Shown piece after piece: positions 25,810 to 38,839 of a DNA stretch of 64,000 nt. A program made the translations under genes and the position numbers. The stretch is from Sclerodactyla briareus (taxonomy: Eukaryota > Echinodermata > Holothuroidea > Dendrochirotida > Sclerodactylidae). The notes beneath the pieces are model-generated. The model saw nothing but the letters and a program-made list of their open reading frames with translations, did not search any database and was not told where the DNA came from. The stretch is from positions 124,001 through 188,000 of the forward strand of contig JAODTK010005832.1 of NCBI GenBank assembly GCA_026419785.1. Reading direction: 5' to 3'. Positions within the stretch are counted from its first letter, which is position 1. Each line of letters begins with the position of its first letter.

Positions 25810-27860
25810 TTTATGATTCTTGATCTTGTATCTTGAGGGGGATACCGGCCAACGTCCCAGTGAAACCAATCGGTCAGGAATGGGTTGTGAATGCGGAAAA
25901 ACGTAATTAGTCATGATTGGCTGCGAGATGAACTCTGACTACCGCTTGGAACTTTTGCGCTATCGATGAGGTTCACGATGCTTTCAGTTACATTTTTCCA
26001 ATCTCTGATCGGTCTCAGGGAAGAAGGCAACTTTGTAGCAGGCTCTAATTTGCTGCTAGTGTTGTAGTGTTGTGCTGGTATGCCGTGAGAGTCGATTACC
26101 CGTGACGTGAGGGCACTAATGGGAATCGAAAGGTGACCATTGATTGCCTTAAAAAATAGTGAGCCCTCGAAAATGACGCCTGGTTGCAAGAGGATGCCAT
26201 CCCAACTTCTTCATCAATTGCACGGCCACCTGGGACCTAGATTTGAATTCGTTCAAGCATAATCTAGCAGCCCTACGTTGAAACCATTCACGGTATTCAT
26301 CAAGTTTGCAGTATGATGGTCCCACACACATGATGAATTGTTCAAGTAGGGGTCTTAGGCGGACTCCTAGATGCCTTGTGGACAATGATGAGATTCCTCA
26401 TAACAAAAGCAAGAGCGTGATTCGCCGCGTGGCAGCGATTGTTCACATGATCATTCCAGGCAAAGATTACTAGTAGGGTAACACCCAATGTAGGAGTGGC
26501 TCTTTTGTCTCTTGCAAAAGGGAGTCCTGTAGCTTATAACCAAAAATCTTGGCATTTCTAGCTGGGTCAGACGCCCTAACCAAACACTTTTAGCATTGCA
26601 AGCTCATCTGTCATTTATTTTGTCAGCTTCAAGCGTGTTTGAGATCTCTTGGAGGGTTAATGTGATCACTATTGTTATGAATTTCTCTTCTCTGTACAAC
26701 CACAGTCATCGGCCAATATCAAACCTGATTTGATGCTGTGGTAATCGTTCATGTAAGCTAGGATCACAAAGGTCCCAGCACCGTTCCCTGTGGGACCCCC
26801 CGAGTTCACACAGCCCATGAACCGGATGTTCGTCCCCGACAACAACTCGCTGGGTCCGGTTCTGGAGAAAGTTGCTGACCCAACGGTGTGTTCCATTGCG
26901 TATACCATACTTGGAAAGTTTCTGTATTAACCTCCTTTGTGGCACAACATCAAACGCTTTGCTGAAGTCCATGAAATCAGTTCCCCTTCTTCTATTATTA
27001 AGGGACTTGGCAAGGTCATTCACAGTGAGTGAGAGTTGAGATTCCGTAGAATGTTTTCTACGAAAACCATGTTGCTTTTGTAGCAGAAATGGATACTCCT
27101 ATCAAAAGATGCATGAATGCTGGATGAATAATGTGGCTCCTCCTCTTACACGGCAAACACTATATAAGTGAAACAGGGCGATAGTTCTCAGCGTGTGACC
27201 TATCACCTTCCTTGTAAATAGGGGGAGATATTGGCTTTAGCCATGTCTCAGGGAGACACCAGTGTCCAAGGATCTTTGAATATCAGGACTCCAAGCATGG
27301 GGCCAGCTCTTCGGCAGCTGTTTTGGAGATACGTGGCTGATACCGTCTGGACCAGTTGACATTTGTTTGGGTCCAGGCCTTTCAGCAGTTTGATAACCCC
27401 TTCCGGAAAGATGACAATCTTCATCCACGAGGGGGGATGGGGTCTATGGATGCTCCGAGGGGAGGTCATCATTTCAAGAGTGACAACACTTTGAACTAGT
27501 TGTTTCAAAATTTTTCGGCCTTTGCCTGCCCTATGATCTGATTATCCGCTACCAAGCTGGCACCATCTCTGAGACCGGGTATTCCAATAGAGTCAACCTT
27601 GAGACTTTTGATAAAGAGCCAGAAACTTCTTAGGGGAGTCACTACAAATAAAGAGGATGGCTCTTATAGGCATTCTTTGTAGCGGTACGAGTTATGTTCC
27701 TCAATTGTTGAAGTGATCATAGTGTTATGACTCTCTTTTCTATAGCATTGAAAGCACGCTGTTTGTGTTTGTGCAAGCGCCGGACACTTTTAGTTATCCA
27801 GGGGGACTGAGTGTTGCGTACCACGCTCAAAAGGTCGGTGAATTTCCCAAAAAGTGCTGA
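25810..27860 (-). mobile_element. Degraded jockey/CR1-like LINE inserted in copy B
   Basis: On the - strand, PWITKSVRRLHKHKQRAFN (about 27,745-27,800) is followed by GVIKLLKGLDPNK (about 27,375-27,410), FMDFSKAFDVVPQRRLIQKL (about 26,915-26,980), a YGIRNGTHRWVSNFLQNRTQ-like thumb sequence (about 26,855-26,915), a broken ADD catalytic box (about 26,705-26,725), QRRAARLCL (about 26,255-26,285) and a C-terminal RDWKN block (about 25,995). This is the standard order for a non-LTR reverse transcriptase. It is broken by many frameshifts. Copy A (about 7,020-7,070) has no insert at this place. Confidence 0.85.
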
Positions 27861-29649
27861 AACTGGTAGAATCGTTCTCCCTGTACCTGGTAACAAAGGA
27901 GGTAGAAAGCCTCAATAGGTTTCATACGTGTTTTTGAAGTAATGATTTGAGACGTCGATTTTCAGTGTTGCAGCCGCCAGTTCGCGTTTAACGCGTGATT
28001 AGGGATGGTAATAATGATAATACGTCAAAGGACCCATGAGACGTTTGGAAATCAAGTTAGGGAAGAGCGTCATTTTGGGCGAAAAGAAGGATTTTATTGC
28101 GATTTCGTATAATATTCATGACGTATACGTCACAAAACCATGATCCGAAGGTATACCAACGAAAACAACAACAGATCCGACTTGCTCAGAGTTCGTTTCC
28201 AGAAAACAATTACAAACTATACAACAAAACAACCAGACTATGCCAAGTGGCCCACAGCGTCGCGTTGCACGCGCTAGCTGTTGTGGATAGCAGGCAGGAG
28301 TAAGTTCCCCTCTGTCAGACGAGGACTTTCAATGTTTAAAAGTGATGAAGCGGTGTAAATGATAGGCTATACGTTTGGTATTGGGAATGTAACCGTCCAA
28401 GTTACGTACTATTTAGTATAGTGGGGGTAAAAGTAAAGGTTTTTTAGATCTACTCCTTTACAATATTCCAATGTGGGCTAGGCCCCTAGTATCGCGAATT
28501 CATTATGATTCATGCTCCGTACTGTACATAGGCCTAGGGCCCAGTCTTGCACAAATTAATCAGGCATAGCCTACATAACAATAAGCCAGCCGCTGTCCTG
28601 AGTGGCTCTTCACAAGTCCCACCAACCTGTTGCTGCAATGCCAGGTTTTTATACGATGCAGAGTGTGACTAGGGTTTGAAGGAACTTGTTTCAATTGTAT
28701 TTATAAAAGTATAGAATTTACTAGACTCCTTTGGAGCTGAATTTATTAAAATGCCGGGTTCATCTTCCTAATCCTAGGTCAACCAAAATTGCATTGTTTA
28801 TTCTAGCCTAATTTAGGTCTATACAAACATTGTAATGTTGCACGAAGTTGTGAGTAATGAAGAGGCTAGGCTTGTAATTGCATAATGTTTTTACATATGT
28901 TGACACTGGCCACGGGAAAACATGATTAGGGCAAAGTTCACACTGAATCTTTTAGGCGTGGCCTGTCAGTCAACATAGTGGCCAAGTTGAATCCTACAGT
29001 ACTGTCTATGCATACGCTAGATCTTGATGTGGGAGTCAACCATAAGGCTTACAAACTTTCCAGTGTGGCAACATCGCACACAGTAACCAAAATGTATGTT
29101 TTTTTTTTGGCTTACATGTACGTCCGCTTAACTTTACTTACCATGTACGAACATCCCCCACATTTTGATTGGTTTGTTTTTAAACACCTAAGAAAGTTAC
29201 AGCCAATCTGATTCAAGTTTTTTTTCTAACTAACATTACAATATGGTATTTACAAAATGGTATTCCTATCATTAGGTGAGGGATGCATTTCCTTAGGGTA
29301 GGCATCATCCAAACCAGCAAAATATCTTCAGCAGAAGAACACTCCCTGACAAGCCTGGCTACAGCGACATAATATTCTCTGTATTGAGAAAACTGAATTG
29401 CCTCCAGACAAAAGAATCGTGTGAAGAGGGACTACCAACATTGAGAGTTGGGAGGGGCCAACTTCGGTGGTATTAAATCATGGATGCATTAAAATGGTCC
29501 AAGTTAACTATTATAATATATCACTATCGACCACATGCCATAACTCACTGTGTCGGTCGTAGCATGGGGTAGAATTACTCCCAACTTATTGTTTCACAAC
29601 TTATTTATATAACAAGATGCTCATCACAAAGGGAGTCATGACAGCATGC
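27861..29649. other. Rest of copy B insert, no gene recognised
   Basis: Continues the insert that is absent from copy A. Small open frames at 28,097-28,303 and 28,978-29,211 show no recognisable domain. Confidence 0.5.
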
Positions 29650-30224
29650 CACAATTTCATGATTGGCACCTTTCCTCCAACCCAGCACTGACCATTGTAG
29701 TTTTGTTGAAGACACAGCGAATAGGTCTTTCCTACGCAACAACAACTATCTGCCATATATTGCACTCACGGACCCATCTAACTCGCATGACCAAACCCGC
29801 ATTACGGCTTTAAATTTGGTTCCGATAACTCTGTCAATACCAGTACGTTCATATAAACTCTATTCAAGGAATTCACCCGTAGAGCTCTTTGCATGTGTCC
29901 GTTCATCTACAGAGGGCCCCTAAAGTAAGGACTGTTACAGTAGTCATTTCATCCACGACGGTTATTTAGTATAGACCATATGGATACACTGCTGATATTC
30001 AACATTGACTCGCCCCCAGCCCGGCAAAATTCGATATCAAATATGGGACCCTCTAATTGCTGCAACGTACTGGCGCAGCGGTGATGAAACCTATGCCAAA
30101 CTCAGGACTGGAAGGACGTCAAAGTTTCGAAACCATTAAGATCTGTAGCCTGGCAGCCCCAAAGGGTTTGCAGGTGTGAACCAGTGGACAATTCCACCTC
30201 ACCCACTGTGACTGACTGATTCAT

Positions 30225-30297
30225 GAAATAATAATATAATAATATAATATAATAAGAATAAAATATAATAATAATAATATAATAATAATAATAATAA
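30225..30297. repeat. (AAT)n microsatellite
   Basis: Tandem ATA/AAT units in the extra promoter module. Confidence 0.9.
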
Positions 30298-30548
30298 CGC
30301 GCCGCACGATCTGCGTGGATCAGCTGGGTAAAATTGATAACAGTATTTCTTACGGTTACATACGTGATCTGGATCGTTAACCGTACAGTTGTTCACCGCA
30401 AAACTCCCAACGAGTTTTGTTTAAACGTGACCTGAGTGGCTTCTACCAATCCAGACTCCATCAGTAACCCAGCTTTTGACTCTCAATGTCGGCCCAGTGA
30501 TGAGTCAGTGGACGTTTTGCCGACTACTAGAATCATATCAAATTCCGA

Positions 30549-30569
30549 ACCCCCCCACCCCCCTCTCTC

Positions 30570-30604
<35 letters not shown>

Positions 30605-30665
30605 CCCCCCCCCCCCCCCCCTCACCCCCCCCCCCCCCCCCCCTCCCCCCTCCTCCCTCCCCTCC
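30549..30665. repeat. Long polyC / C-rich tract
   Basis: About 115 bases of almost pure C, interrupted by scattered T and A, lie between the conserved AATTCCGAACC and GCCCCCTTTCACCGTTCAGG blocks. The corresponding tracts in the other two modules are far shorter (about 7,850-7,875 and 32,588-32,620). The Pro-rich and Gly-rich open frames are artefacts. Confidence 0.9.
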
Positions 30666-31455
30666 ACCCTTCCGCCCCCTTTCACCGTTCAGGCGAGACA
30701 GAGAATCTTCGATCAAGTTGGACATCTTCCGAGGAAAGACTAACCATATTCCACTTCCGACTATGGATATAGACTGTATAATGATATTTGCTAAGGAAAA
30801 CTTGATGAATACCACCTAGGAATAGTGCTACAACTCGAAAAATAGTGTAGTCGAAGAGGATAGAAACGCCGAAAAGCAACTACTTTACCAACTGTGGCCC
30901 GCGTCTTTAACCAATCTCCCTCCCGGAAGAGGGACATTCGTGTCGGGTGTATATAAGTTTTGTAGGTGGAAGTATGATTGATACGGTGATTCTTTTCCGT
31001 AAGTCGTCACTGTGCGAGCTATTTTGCACTAAGCGGTCGCGCGGTTTCATCCCATACTTATTTCACCACAAAAGATGTTCTGAGATATAACGACACATTT
31101 CACTGACGGTTTAAACAACCGTGTTTGTATTTGCTGGGAAGGAGGTCCACCATTTTCAACGAAGGCCTGCGTAGATGGGAAGGGGAGACTGAGTGAGGAA
31201 TAGTTCGCCTGTCTTGCGATCAGCGGATATTGACTGTGTGACCCCTGACCTGAGGCCGGAAGCAATGGATCACGCGATGTACACACTCTGCTACTCAGGA
31301 CTGGAAGGGTCAAGGGTTTTCGACCATCCGGATCTGAGAGCGATTTTAGGTTAGCAGATAATATAAAAAACATCGGGAGGATTGTAGTCTGGCCAGCCCC
31401 CGAGTGTTTGCGGGTGAACAATTTCACTTTATCTCACTGGGATGACTGTTGACTA

Positions 31456-31560
31456 TATAATAATCATTAATAATAATAATAATTAATAATAATAATAATA
31501 TAAATTAATAATAATAATATAAAATCAATAATATAAGAATAATAATCAACTAATAATAAT
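31456..31560. repeat. (AAT)n microsatellite
   Basis: Interrupted AAT/ATA units at the start of the copy B promoter module. Confidence 0.9.
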
Positions 31561-32750
31561 TTGTATGCGCACGATCCGCTCGATCGGGGCCAAGTTGTGA
31601 AAATGTGAATAAATAGTGTGGATTGGCATACATATAGTACTGAATATCGAAAATCATAACCTTCAGTGACCCGGTTCTCTAGGGAAATTGCATTTTATGC
31701 CTTTATATTACACATTGACTGGACTCCAGTGAGTGATCCGCTCTATGTTTAAATTTTAACGGGTTACTAAGAGAGACTATATCCGCCAAGTTTTCACAAC
31801 ATAGGACAAACCTTACTTCGCATGGTTTGCAAATAGGAGACCTAATTGGCAAATTACCTCGCCGGCAAGCCAATATGTCATGTGATATTCTGTACATATG
31901 TGCCAGTTCACATCATCCTAGACCTATAGCTCCCTAAGGATTGTCCGTAATCCTGCTGAGAAGCTTAAACAATCAATTATAAAGTAGGCTGAATACTCTA
32001 CATAATTAGTGGTTGTTGGTGCCAGGCCAACTCCCAACCTGAAATTTTCAACCGGACATTCCCACCCAACGTGACTCTAAATTTAGACCCTAACTAATTC
32101 TGCCATAAAAAAAATTACCGTTGGGGGGAATTGTCCGGGGGGAAATGTCCGGGTGGGAATTGCCGGTCACGAATTAGCGGCTTAGTATCACGAGATCGAA
32201 TCAGATCGTGTTCACCCGATTCCGACGTCACATGCAAATTTAATGTAAATCATGGTGGTAGTGAAATCCTTAACGGAAATGGGTTGACACCGCGCAACAT
32301 ACACAAACGCACTAAGCCGAAGAGTTAACGCTAAGTTCACGCTGTTGTGTAATGATAACAAGTTAGCTGATCAAACATTTTCAAGCTACCATACGTGATC
32401 TGGATCGTAGTTACGTCACAGGTTGTTTACAAACAAAACTCCAAACGAGTCAGAACGTGAATATTAACTGAGGAGCTTTATCAATCGGACCCCTCAGTAA
32501 CCGCTTTCTGACTCTCAATGTCGGCGTTTCGCGCCCTCCAAGTGGATGTTTTTACCGACTACTGGATCAGTATTCCAAATCCAGACACCCCCCTCACGCC
32601 CCCCCCCCCCCCCCCTCCACCCTTTCAATCCTGTCAGGCGAGACAGAGAATATTCGATCACGTTGGACATCTCCAATGAATGATAACACACTACCACTAT
32701 ATGAATATGGATATAGCATACTGACTTGATGATTGATAGACTTTTGCTGT

Positions 32751-32782
<32 letters not shown>

Positions 32783-32848
32783 GATAGATAGAGAGATAGA
32801 TAGATAGATAGATGATAGATAGCTAGATAGAAGATAGATATATAGATG
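32751..32848. repeat. (GATA)n microsatellite
   Basis: Interrupted GATA/GATAGATG units at the place corresponding to 8,068-8,179. Confidence 0.95.
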
Positions 32849-33888
32849 GATATTACTTATTAAATCCAGCAAGGAAAATTACATGCTTGTAGATTAACAG
32901 TTGGGAGCAATGATAGGAGGATATAAAACATTAAGACGTAGTAGAAACAAATAAACCAGTAAATTACTAGGATTATAAAAACAGGAAACAAGAAAACGAG
33001 GATTAGGATATGGAAGAAATGAAGCTACTGGCAAGAAAGAGTTACAGAATTGTGGGAGAAGGCAAGCAATGGCCAAGCGGGGAACAAGACGGCGAGTAAA
33101 GTTCTGTTAAAATTCTCATAGCCAGACCCAAAAATGAGGACTGATAACAGTCTAGTGTAAGAAACGCGAAAGCAATAATATCACCAACTGTGGCCTGCGT
33201 TGTTTTTTTTTTTTGAACGAACTCGAGTCCCCTCCCGGAATAGGGACATTTCGATAGCTCGGTGTATATAAGTTTTGTAGGGGGAAGAGTACATCGTAAC
33301 CTGCTAATTCTCATAAGTCGTCACTGAGAAGACTTTGAAAAATCCGGTCGCTGGACAGCTAGCATCATATAGGATTGAATGATATCACTGTCATGACGGC
33401 TCTGTGAGCGTACATCGATTGCGAACAAGTAGAGACCGTAGAGGAGACAGGCTGCTAAATATCTTGAGGGTTTTCCAGGCATTTGAGAAGGGCAAACTGT
33501 AGTGACCAAAGTCATCAAATGTAGTCAACTACTGCAATGCAAGAATTAGTGGAGCAAGGCTCGGAGAGACCCACCCTGGATATGCGCACTGTACTTGTAA
33601 ACTATAGGGATAGTGTGAATCCAGTGGAGTACATATGATATAGGGTGATGTCCCTGCGGCCAAAACGTTATCACGATTTTTCCAAGTCCACTGTATAAAA
33701 CATATAGTCAACAGAATCATGAGCGGTTTCTGACGGGTGAGTCACATAAATGTCGACCACTAATACAGTTAACTGAAACGACATGGCCATGTGGATCAGT
33801 GTAAAGCAAAAAGAGTAGCACTAGTACAGATTCCATGGTGATGTTGTCTTTTCCATATTTGCGATCTGCTTTTTTCTTCACCCAACAG

Positions 33889-35146
33889 CCCTTATTCCAG
33901 ATACGAGAGGTCGTGAGTTCATATTCGAAATTCCCGACAATTACGATGACATGACGCGCTCTTTGTCAAATCGGGGCTATCGATGGCGATACAGAGTAGA
34001 GGTCACGGTACCCGCCTTGAACTTCGAACAAGTTATTAACATCACGAACACCACTGTGGCGAGGGTCGATATACCGGTGGATGCGTTAGGTATGGGTCGG
34101 AAACAGTTTTTCAGAATACGACTGTCCTAATCCGGCCATAAAGATTCCAAACGTGCAGGGATAAACGCGAAAGCCAGTCAATGGCGGTTTCCTCGAAATA
34201 CCGTCTGAATCAACTCGTACGGAGTTATATACCGTCCTGTACGACGGGCGGTTGCGAAGAAATCATAATTCACGATAAACGCAAAACACCGATTAGACAA
34301 CAGTTGACGCTAGTCTCGGAGCAGGAATTACTACGGAATAGTACCAAATAAGAAGGGCGCAAACAATCACTTTCGCTTTACAAAGAGGACAGACGATACA
34401 ATTTCAATCGAAAACGATATGAGCGGGACGCAGATACGTTGATAAACCGTCGCGGTGTTGTCGGTTCGGACGTGCCGGTCGGCCCTCAGAAGAATCGCGA
34501 GTGACACATGGTGGAGATGATCCCCGGAGAACCTGGGGGCAAGGGTTAAGCCTCCAGCCTCTAATGGATCGAGAATGGGGGTGGTGGGACATCTTCAGGC
34601 TATAAGCAGCAAAAGAGATTTCCACGGTCGTCAAAGTCTCCGGCGCGAGTTCAACTTCAGCGGCAAGGCCATTTCATGGAATTCAATCAGTTGGGCCGAG
34701 TTTCCTCTGGGCATCAACGCGACAAAATATCCTACTGTCCAGTGACGCAAGGGTATGCGATGCCGGAGTGGGGGATCCATTCATGACGATACCACCGATC
34801 GAACAGTATTTCAACGGGCTCGTCACCTTCGCTACTTTCGACCAATCGGGGCCAACGACAATCAAGCTACGCGGCTATCCCTCAGTGACGTCACCGTCTC
34901 TGTTCACGGTATCTCTCCATGACGTCACCGTGTAGTGGGGCGACCGATAGTCATTGTCAACGGAGGGATGTTCGTTTTCGGCGTGACGTACCGGATCGAT
35001 TCTGCGGGGATCTCACGTTGGTAGCAATTCCTGCCCCATGGGTTCTTTAGCGTGATCCTGTACGGGTTTGGCCCAGGGCATAGCATACGGGCTGCCAACC
35101 GGGTACAACCTTCGCAAGCTAAGCTCGGAAAAGAAGCCCCAGACAG
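33889..35146 (+). CDS. IgGFc-binding domain exon, gene copy B
   Basis: It has the same acceptor as copy A (CTTTTTTCTTCACCCAACAG) and a strong donor AGACAG|GTAAGT. It aligns throughout with 9,037-10,305 and carries the same motif order, for example the stretch around CGTGAGTTCAT, the NFEQVINITNTT block (about 34,020) and the TATTTCAACGGGCTCGTCAC block (about 34,808). It carries many more single-base losses than copy A, so no long frame survives. Whether this is decay of a duplicate gene or consensus error cannot be told from the sequence alone. Confidence 0.75.
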
Positions 35147-36174
35147 GTAAGTGGACGATTGCCAGTTAGAGGGTCGACGGATTGCCCCCCCCATGGTATT
35201 CGAAAATCGGGCTGGGCCACCCCATCAGCCCCCTCTCAAGAATGTATACCCAGTAGACGTCACTGGTATTTTTCATCTTTTCACTACCCTTACACATTCA
35301 GGAAAGTGGTTGCGTTGCTGAAATCCACCCAGTCTGTGTCAGGATGGCGGCTCGTAACTTAAAGTCAGCCCCTGAAGGAACTTGAGCCACAGTGACCGCA
35401 CCTGAGATGGCAGTTCGTTTGGATTAAAGTAGCTGTAAGGTAATGGGAGAGGAGATAAAACGCATGGGAATTTGGGGCGATACATGTTGCGAAGTCTCCG
35501 GTGATAGTCTGTTAAACCATCATTCCAGCTGACTTATACTCTCTCGAAGAAAGGAAGGATAAAAAACATGAGGCTACGCTTCGCACTCACTTTCCTGAAC
35601 ACCCTCATAACCAAGTATGCTGCCTCCCGAAATATATTATTAAGGCCAAGCATACCGAATAGGCGGTGGGTCACTAGATTGCGGTTGGCTATGTATCCTA
35701 GCACACGGCCAAATAACTCATATCCACATACTTACATAGATGTGGGCACCAGATAGGCTCACAGAGTGTACTGGATATTTTTGTCCCGTCCAGAAGCCTG
35801 GGCTAATGGGAAATCCTAAATATACCCGGACAACTTGCTGATGTGTCAGTGTGTGAACTAAACCCGTGGCTAATACGGTATGTGTGTGTGTGCGTATGTG
35901 TGAACTTGTTTTCGTGCGTATGTGTAATTGTCATCGCCGCATGTTTGTTTGCCTCAAAATATGCACCTATTGGACAAAAAATCGAATCTAATAGTACTTG
36001 CAATATATGTTGCAAGTCCTTCCCAGTTTTACCCAATCAGGGGCCTTACATGGTTCCATTACCCGGCGAAGGCATGAAAAATTCACGCGTTCTACATAAA
36101 TATGCACCAACAGGAAACAGGCATTATTTTCGTTTCCTGGCTTGGTCTTACTGGACTGCTTACACAACCCACAC

Positions 36175-36236
36175 AACACAACACACACACACCCACACAC
36201 AACACGCACACAAACACAAACACACACACGCACCAC
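36175..36236. repeat. (CA)n microsatellite
   Basis: CACA-rich intronic tract just before exon 2 of copy B, matching 11,299-11,396. Confidence 0.9.
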
Positions 36237-36281
36237 ATGTATTTCATGGAATGGAACGCGTGAACTCTGTATTTTCCACAG

Positions 36282-36635
36282 GCGCAGTGGAGGAGTACGA
36301 CTGTCCTATTACTCGGGAGCCCCAATCTCCCCATCTGGACCACGTGCCGGGTCACAGCGGAGTGCCTGCCCACCCGGGATGCCGACATGTGGCGGTAACC
36401 CAATTCCGTGTATGCCGGGACAATCTTGCTGGCCCGGACAGGACACCGTGGATGCCCGGAGCGGCGTCCAACCCATCACAGACATGGATACCACTGCCCA
36501 AACGCCCACCGCCCGAACCACTTCCGCCCGTCAGCCTGGGGGTGAGATCCCCGATAACCTCGCACCACCCCCTCTCCTACCGCTGTATCCCGGCAGCCAC
36601 AGATCCCGAGACCCTATTGCCACTGGACCAGGCAA
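36282..36635 (+). CDS. Cys/Pro-Thr stalk exon, gene copy B
   Basis: The acceptor CTGTATTTTCCACAG is canonical and the donor is GGCAA|GTGAGT. It reads VEEYDCPITREPQS, then TTCRVTAECLPTRD-like and QFRVCRDN in neighbouring frames, and then a Pro/Thr-rich tail with TPTARTTSARQPGGEIPDN (about 36,500-36,560). It matches copy A 11,599-11,967. I infer a small Cys-containing module plus an extended stalk. Confidence 0.65.
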
Positions 36636-37349
36636 GTGAGTACCATCCCCTTCGTACATAGTCCTTAGGACATTTGTTCTTACTGGGCTTGAACTACTTA
36701 AAGGGATAGTCTAGCCGAATTATTACTCTGTTTTGCTAATGATGAGTTATATATGATAGTATTTAAACCATGTGTATATCACTAGTCCACTTCCATACGC
36801 ATTTTCCTGTTGAGGGATATGGCTTTTAAAAATTATCACCAATTTTGGCAATTTGGCAAATGGCTTTTTATCTTTTGATAACGCGTAATTTCTAACAATT
36901 ATAGAGTAAAAAGCCAGAAATTCTTGTAACCTAACCATTATAATTGGTAGGAATGAAGACTCGAATGTTGCCAATTTGCAAAATTGTCATTTTGCGTTAT
37001 GATGATTAACAATCTCTTTTAAAAAAATCATAGCTTCATAATGACACAGCTTATGAACGTAAATCAAAGTTTCATTGCATGATTTTCAACACTAGGTTTT
37101 GACATTGCGAACAATTTTTGGCTGACTTTGCCTTTCAAAAGACCCAAATGATATGTTAATACTTTAGTTGTACACCGAAATGCCTCCAATTTGTCCATTG
37201 AGGGATCTCTGTCAGTTTAAAATAATCTGCAGATTTCTCCCTTTACCTCTGAAATTGTAATTTGCGAAAAAGAAAGAAAAAAAAATTGATAGTGCTTTGC
37301 GTCCGGCACGTTCGATCTCAATTCAATGCACATTATTTTCGTCCACAAG

Positions 37350-37472
37350 CATGTTACCCAGTGACGGGTTCATACAGCTGTTTCAAAAGCGCACAAGCGC
37401 CTTCTATCGCAGTGTTCCTCTTCATGCTGGTGTTTGTAATCTTCGCAATCTTGTCCAGGATGTTACATGGCG
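37350..37472 (+). CDS. Transmembrane exon, gene copy B
   Basis: The exon starts after TTTTCGTCCACAAG (CACAG in copy A) and ends at GGCG|GTAAGT. One frame reads CYPVTGSYSCFKSAQAP and then SIAVFLFMLVFVIFAIL followed by SRMLHG, a single membrane span with a basic residue on the inner side. It follows the stalk exon by 0.7 kb and precedes the tail exon. This makes the product a type I membrane protein displaying the IgGFc-binding domain outside the cell. Confidence 0.65.
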
Positions 37473-38839
37473 GTAAGTTAGGAATGTTGTAGCTCTGCAG
37501 AGTGTTCCAAGTGTCGCGTTGCAAGCGAACATTCCGAGTTCGAGTTCCAGCAGTCATGCACTGGACGTCAGTCTCCTTACCTGACAGTTACGATGGGTGG
37601 GGTCTTGCGTCTTCACTTCATGGTTCCGCTGTGGTAGTGTGGTGCAGGGGACTTGTGATGGTTTCTGTGTGTTTGTTCCAAGATAGTTGTAGTAAGTATC
37701 GTCGTCGTATGAAAAACACACGTGGAATCATTCACAAAATATTAACAAATGTCCTCATTATGTCTAGTGATAACCTTCTTTGCGTGCCTCTGTTATCGTG
37801 GTGCAAAACTGTTTCATTTACTTTGTAGGGTCCATCGCAACCTTTCAATGTTCCCCACTCAGTGATCCTCAAGTTTCTCAGAAGTAAATTGGATGTTTCG
37901 ATTAACCAACATACTAACCCTTCCAAAGTTGGGGTGATGGGTTCTAGTATGGTCATATATTCATCTGTGCTAGTTTTAAAGCAAAATCTGTTCGCGTGAC
38001 ATTGGCCTTTAAGACACGCTTTGAGCAATTCCATGGTCCTGCCTGAACCGAACATTTTTTTTCGTTCTTTACAAGGTTTTCGTATAGTTTAACCTCTTGT
38101 ACCTCCCTCCGAGAAAACTCCAACCCATTTCATTCTGAGTATCGTGATTATAGAGTTTAGAGTTTTGACGCTCTGACTTGCTGTCTAAATTTCAGGTGTA
38201 CATGATAATAACTAATATTACTGGCAGTCAATTGCTATGCTCAGCTAAGCCGCGCATCAGTTTTATTCGGATCATGTTGTTTTGTACGTTTCACACACAC
38301 AGAAAAAAGGTCATCTGTCACGGTAAAACCGTCCCTACAGGATTTCACTAATCCTATAACCACATATATTTGCAGACGTCTGATGGCCGCCCCTATTGTT
38401 CACGGCCACGAACGGGAGTATAAATGTCAAGCTAATAAAGGTTTGAACTTTTTTACACCCAAGGTATGGTCGAGACTTTTCGTGTTTTCGAGCAAGCGTC
38501 CCATAAACAACCGCACACCAACGCAAACACATGGACGCACACACACACAACACGCATAAATATACCCAGACCACAGTCATACTTACCCACTTGAATACAT
38601 TTTCCTAACGTCGCGAGACATTAAAAATCTGAGCCGCGAGACTTTAAAGCCGGGTATCCATTTTGTCTTGTAAAACACCGATAACTGTATCTGGGTCAAG
38701 CATGGGAGAATAATATGTCATCGCGACGAGTTGGCTACGGTCACATGGATTGACTGTGGTCGGTCAAAGGTTATTTGAGCGTCACATGATGCAGGATAGC
38801 TTCGCGCTAAACAAATTATTATCTTTCTCCCTACCACAG

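Larger units (their letters stand above)
30100..31045 (+). promoter_or_regulatory. Promoter module, extra copy
   Basis: This is a near-complete duplicate of the module at 31,285-33,320. It has the GGCAGCCCCAAAGGGTTTGC start, an (AAT)n tract, the CATACGTGATCTGGATCG block, a long C tract, CTCCCTCCCGGAAGAGGGAC and the TATA element TGTATATAAGTTTTGTAG (TATATAAG at 30,950-30,957), then GTCGTCACTG. No IgGFc exon follows before the next module, so it may be an orphan or alternative promoter. Confidence 0.5.
31285..33320 (+). promoter_or_regulatory. Promoter module, copy B, with TATA box
   Basis: It starts with ACTCAGGACTGGAAGG, is interrupted by about 0.7 kb (31,620-32,340), and continues through ATACGTGATCTGGATCG, a C run, a GATA tract and CCCTCCCGGAATAGGGAC to TGTATATAAGTTTTGTAG (TATATAAG at 33,265-33,272). 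The IgGFc-binding-domain exon of copy B starts about 620 bases downstream. The conserved TATA and its distance make this the best candidate for the gene's core promoter. Confidence 0.55.

Noticed and set aside
30436..30819. Pro-rich (+) and Gly-rich (-) ORFs of over 100 codons
   Set aside because: They are translations of the C tract and have no independent support.
35843..36661. 272-codon ORF on the + strand
   Set aside because: It runs through intronic CA repeats and into the wrong frame of the stalk exon. Splice signals place the real exon at 36,282-36,635 only.
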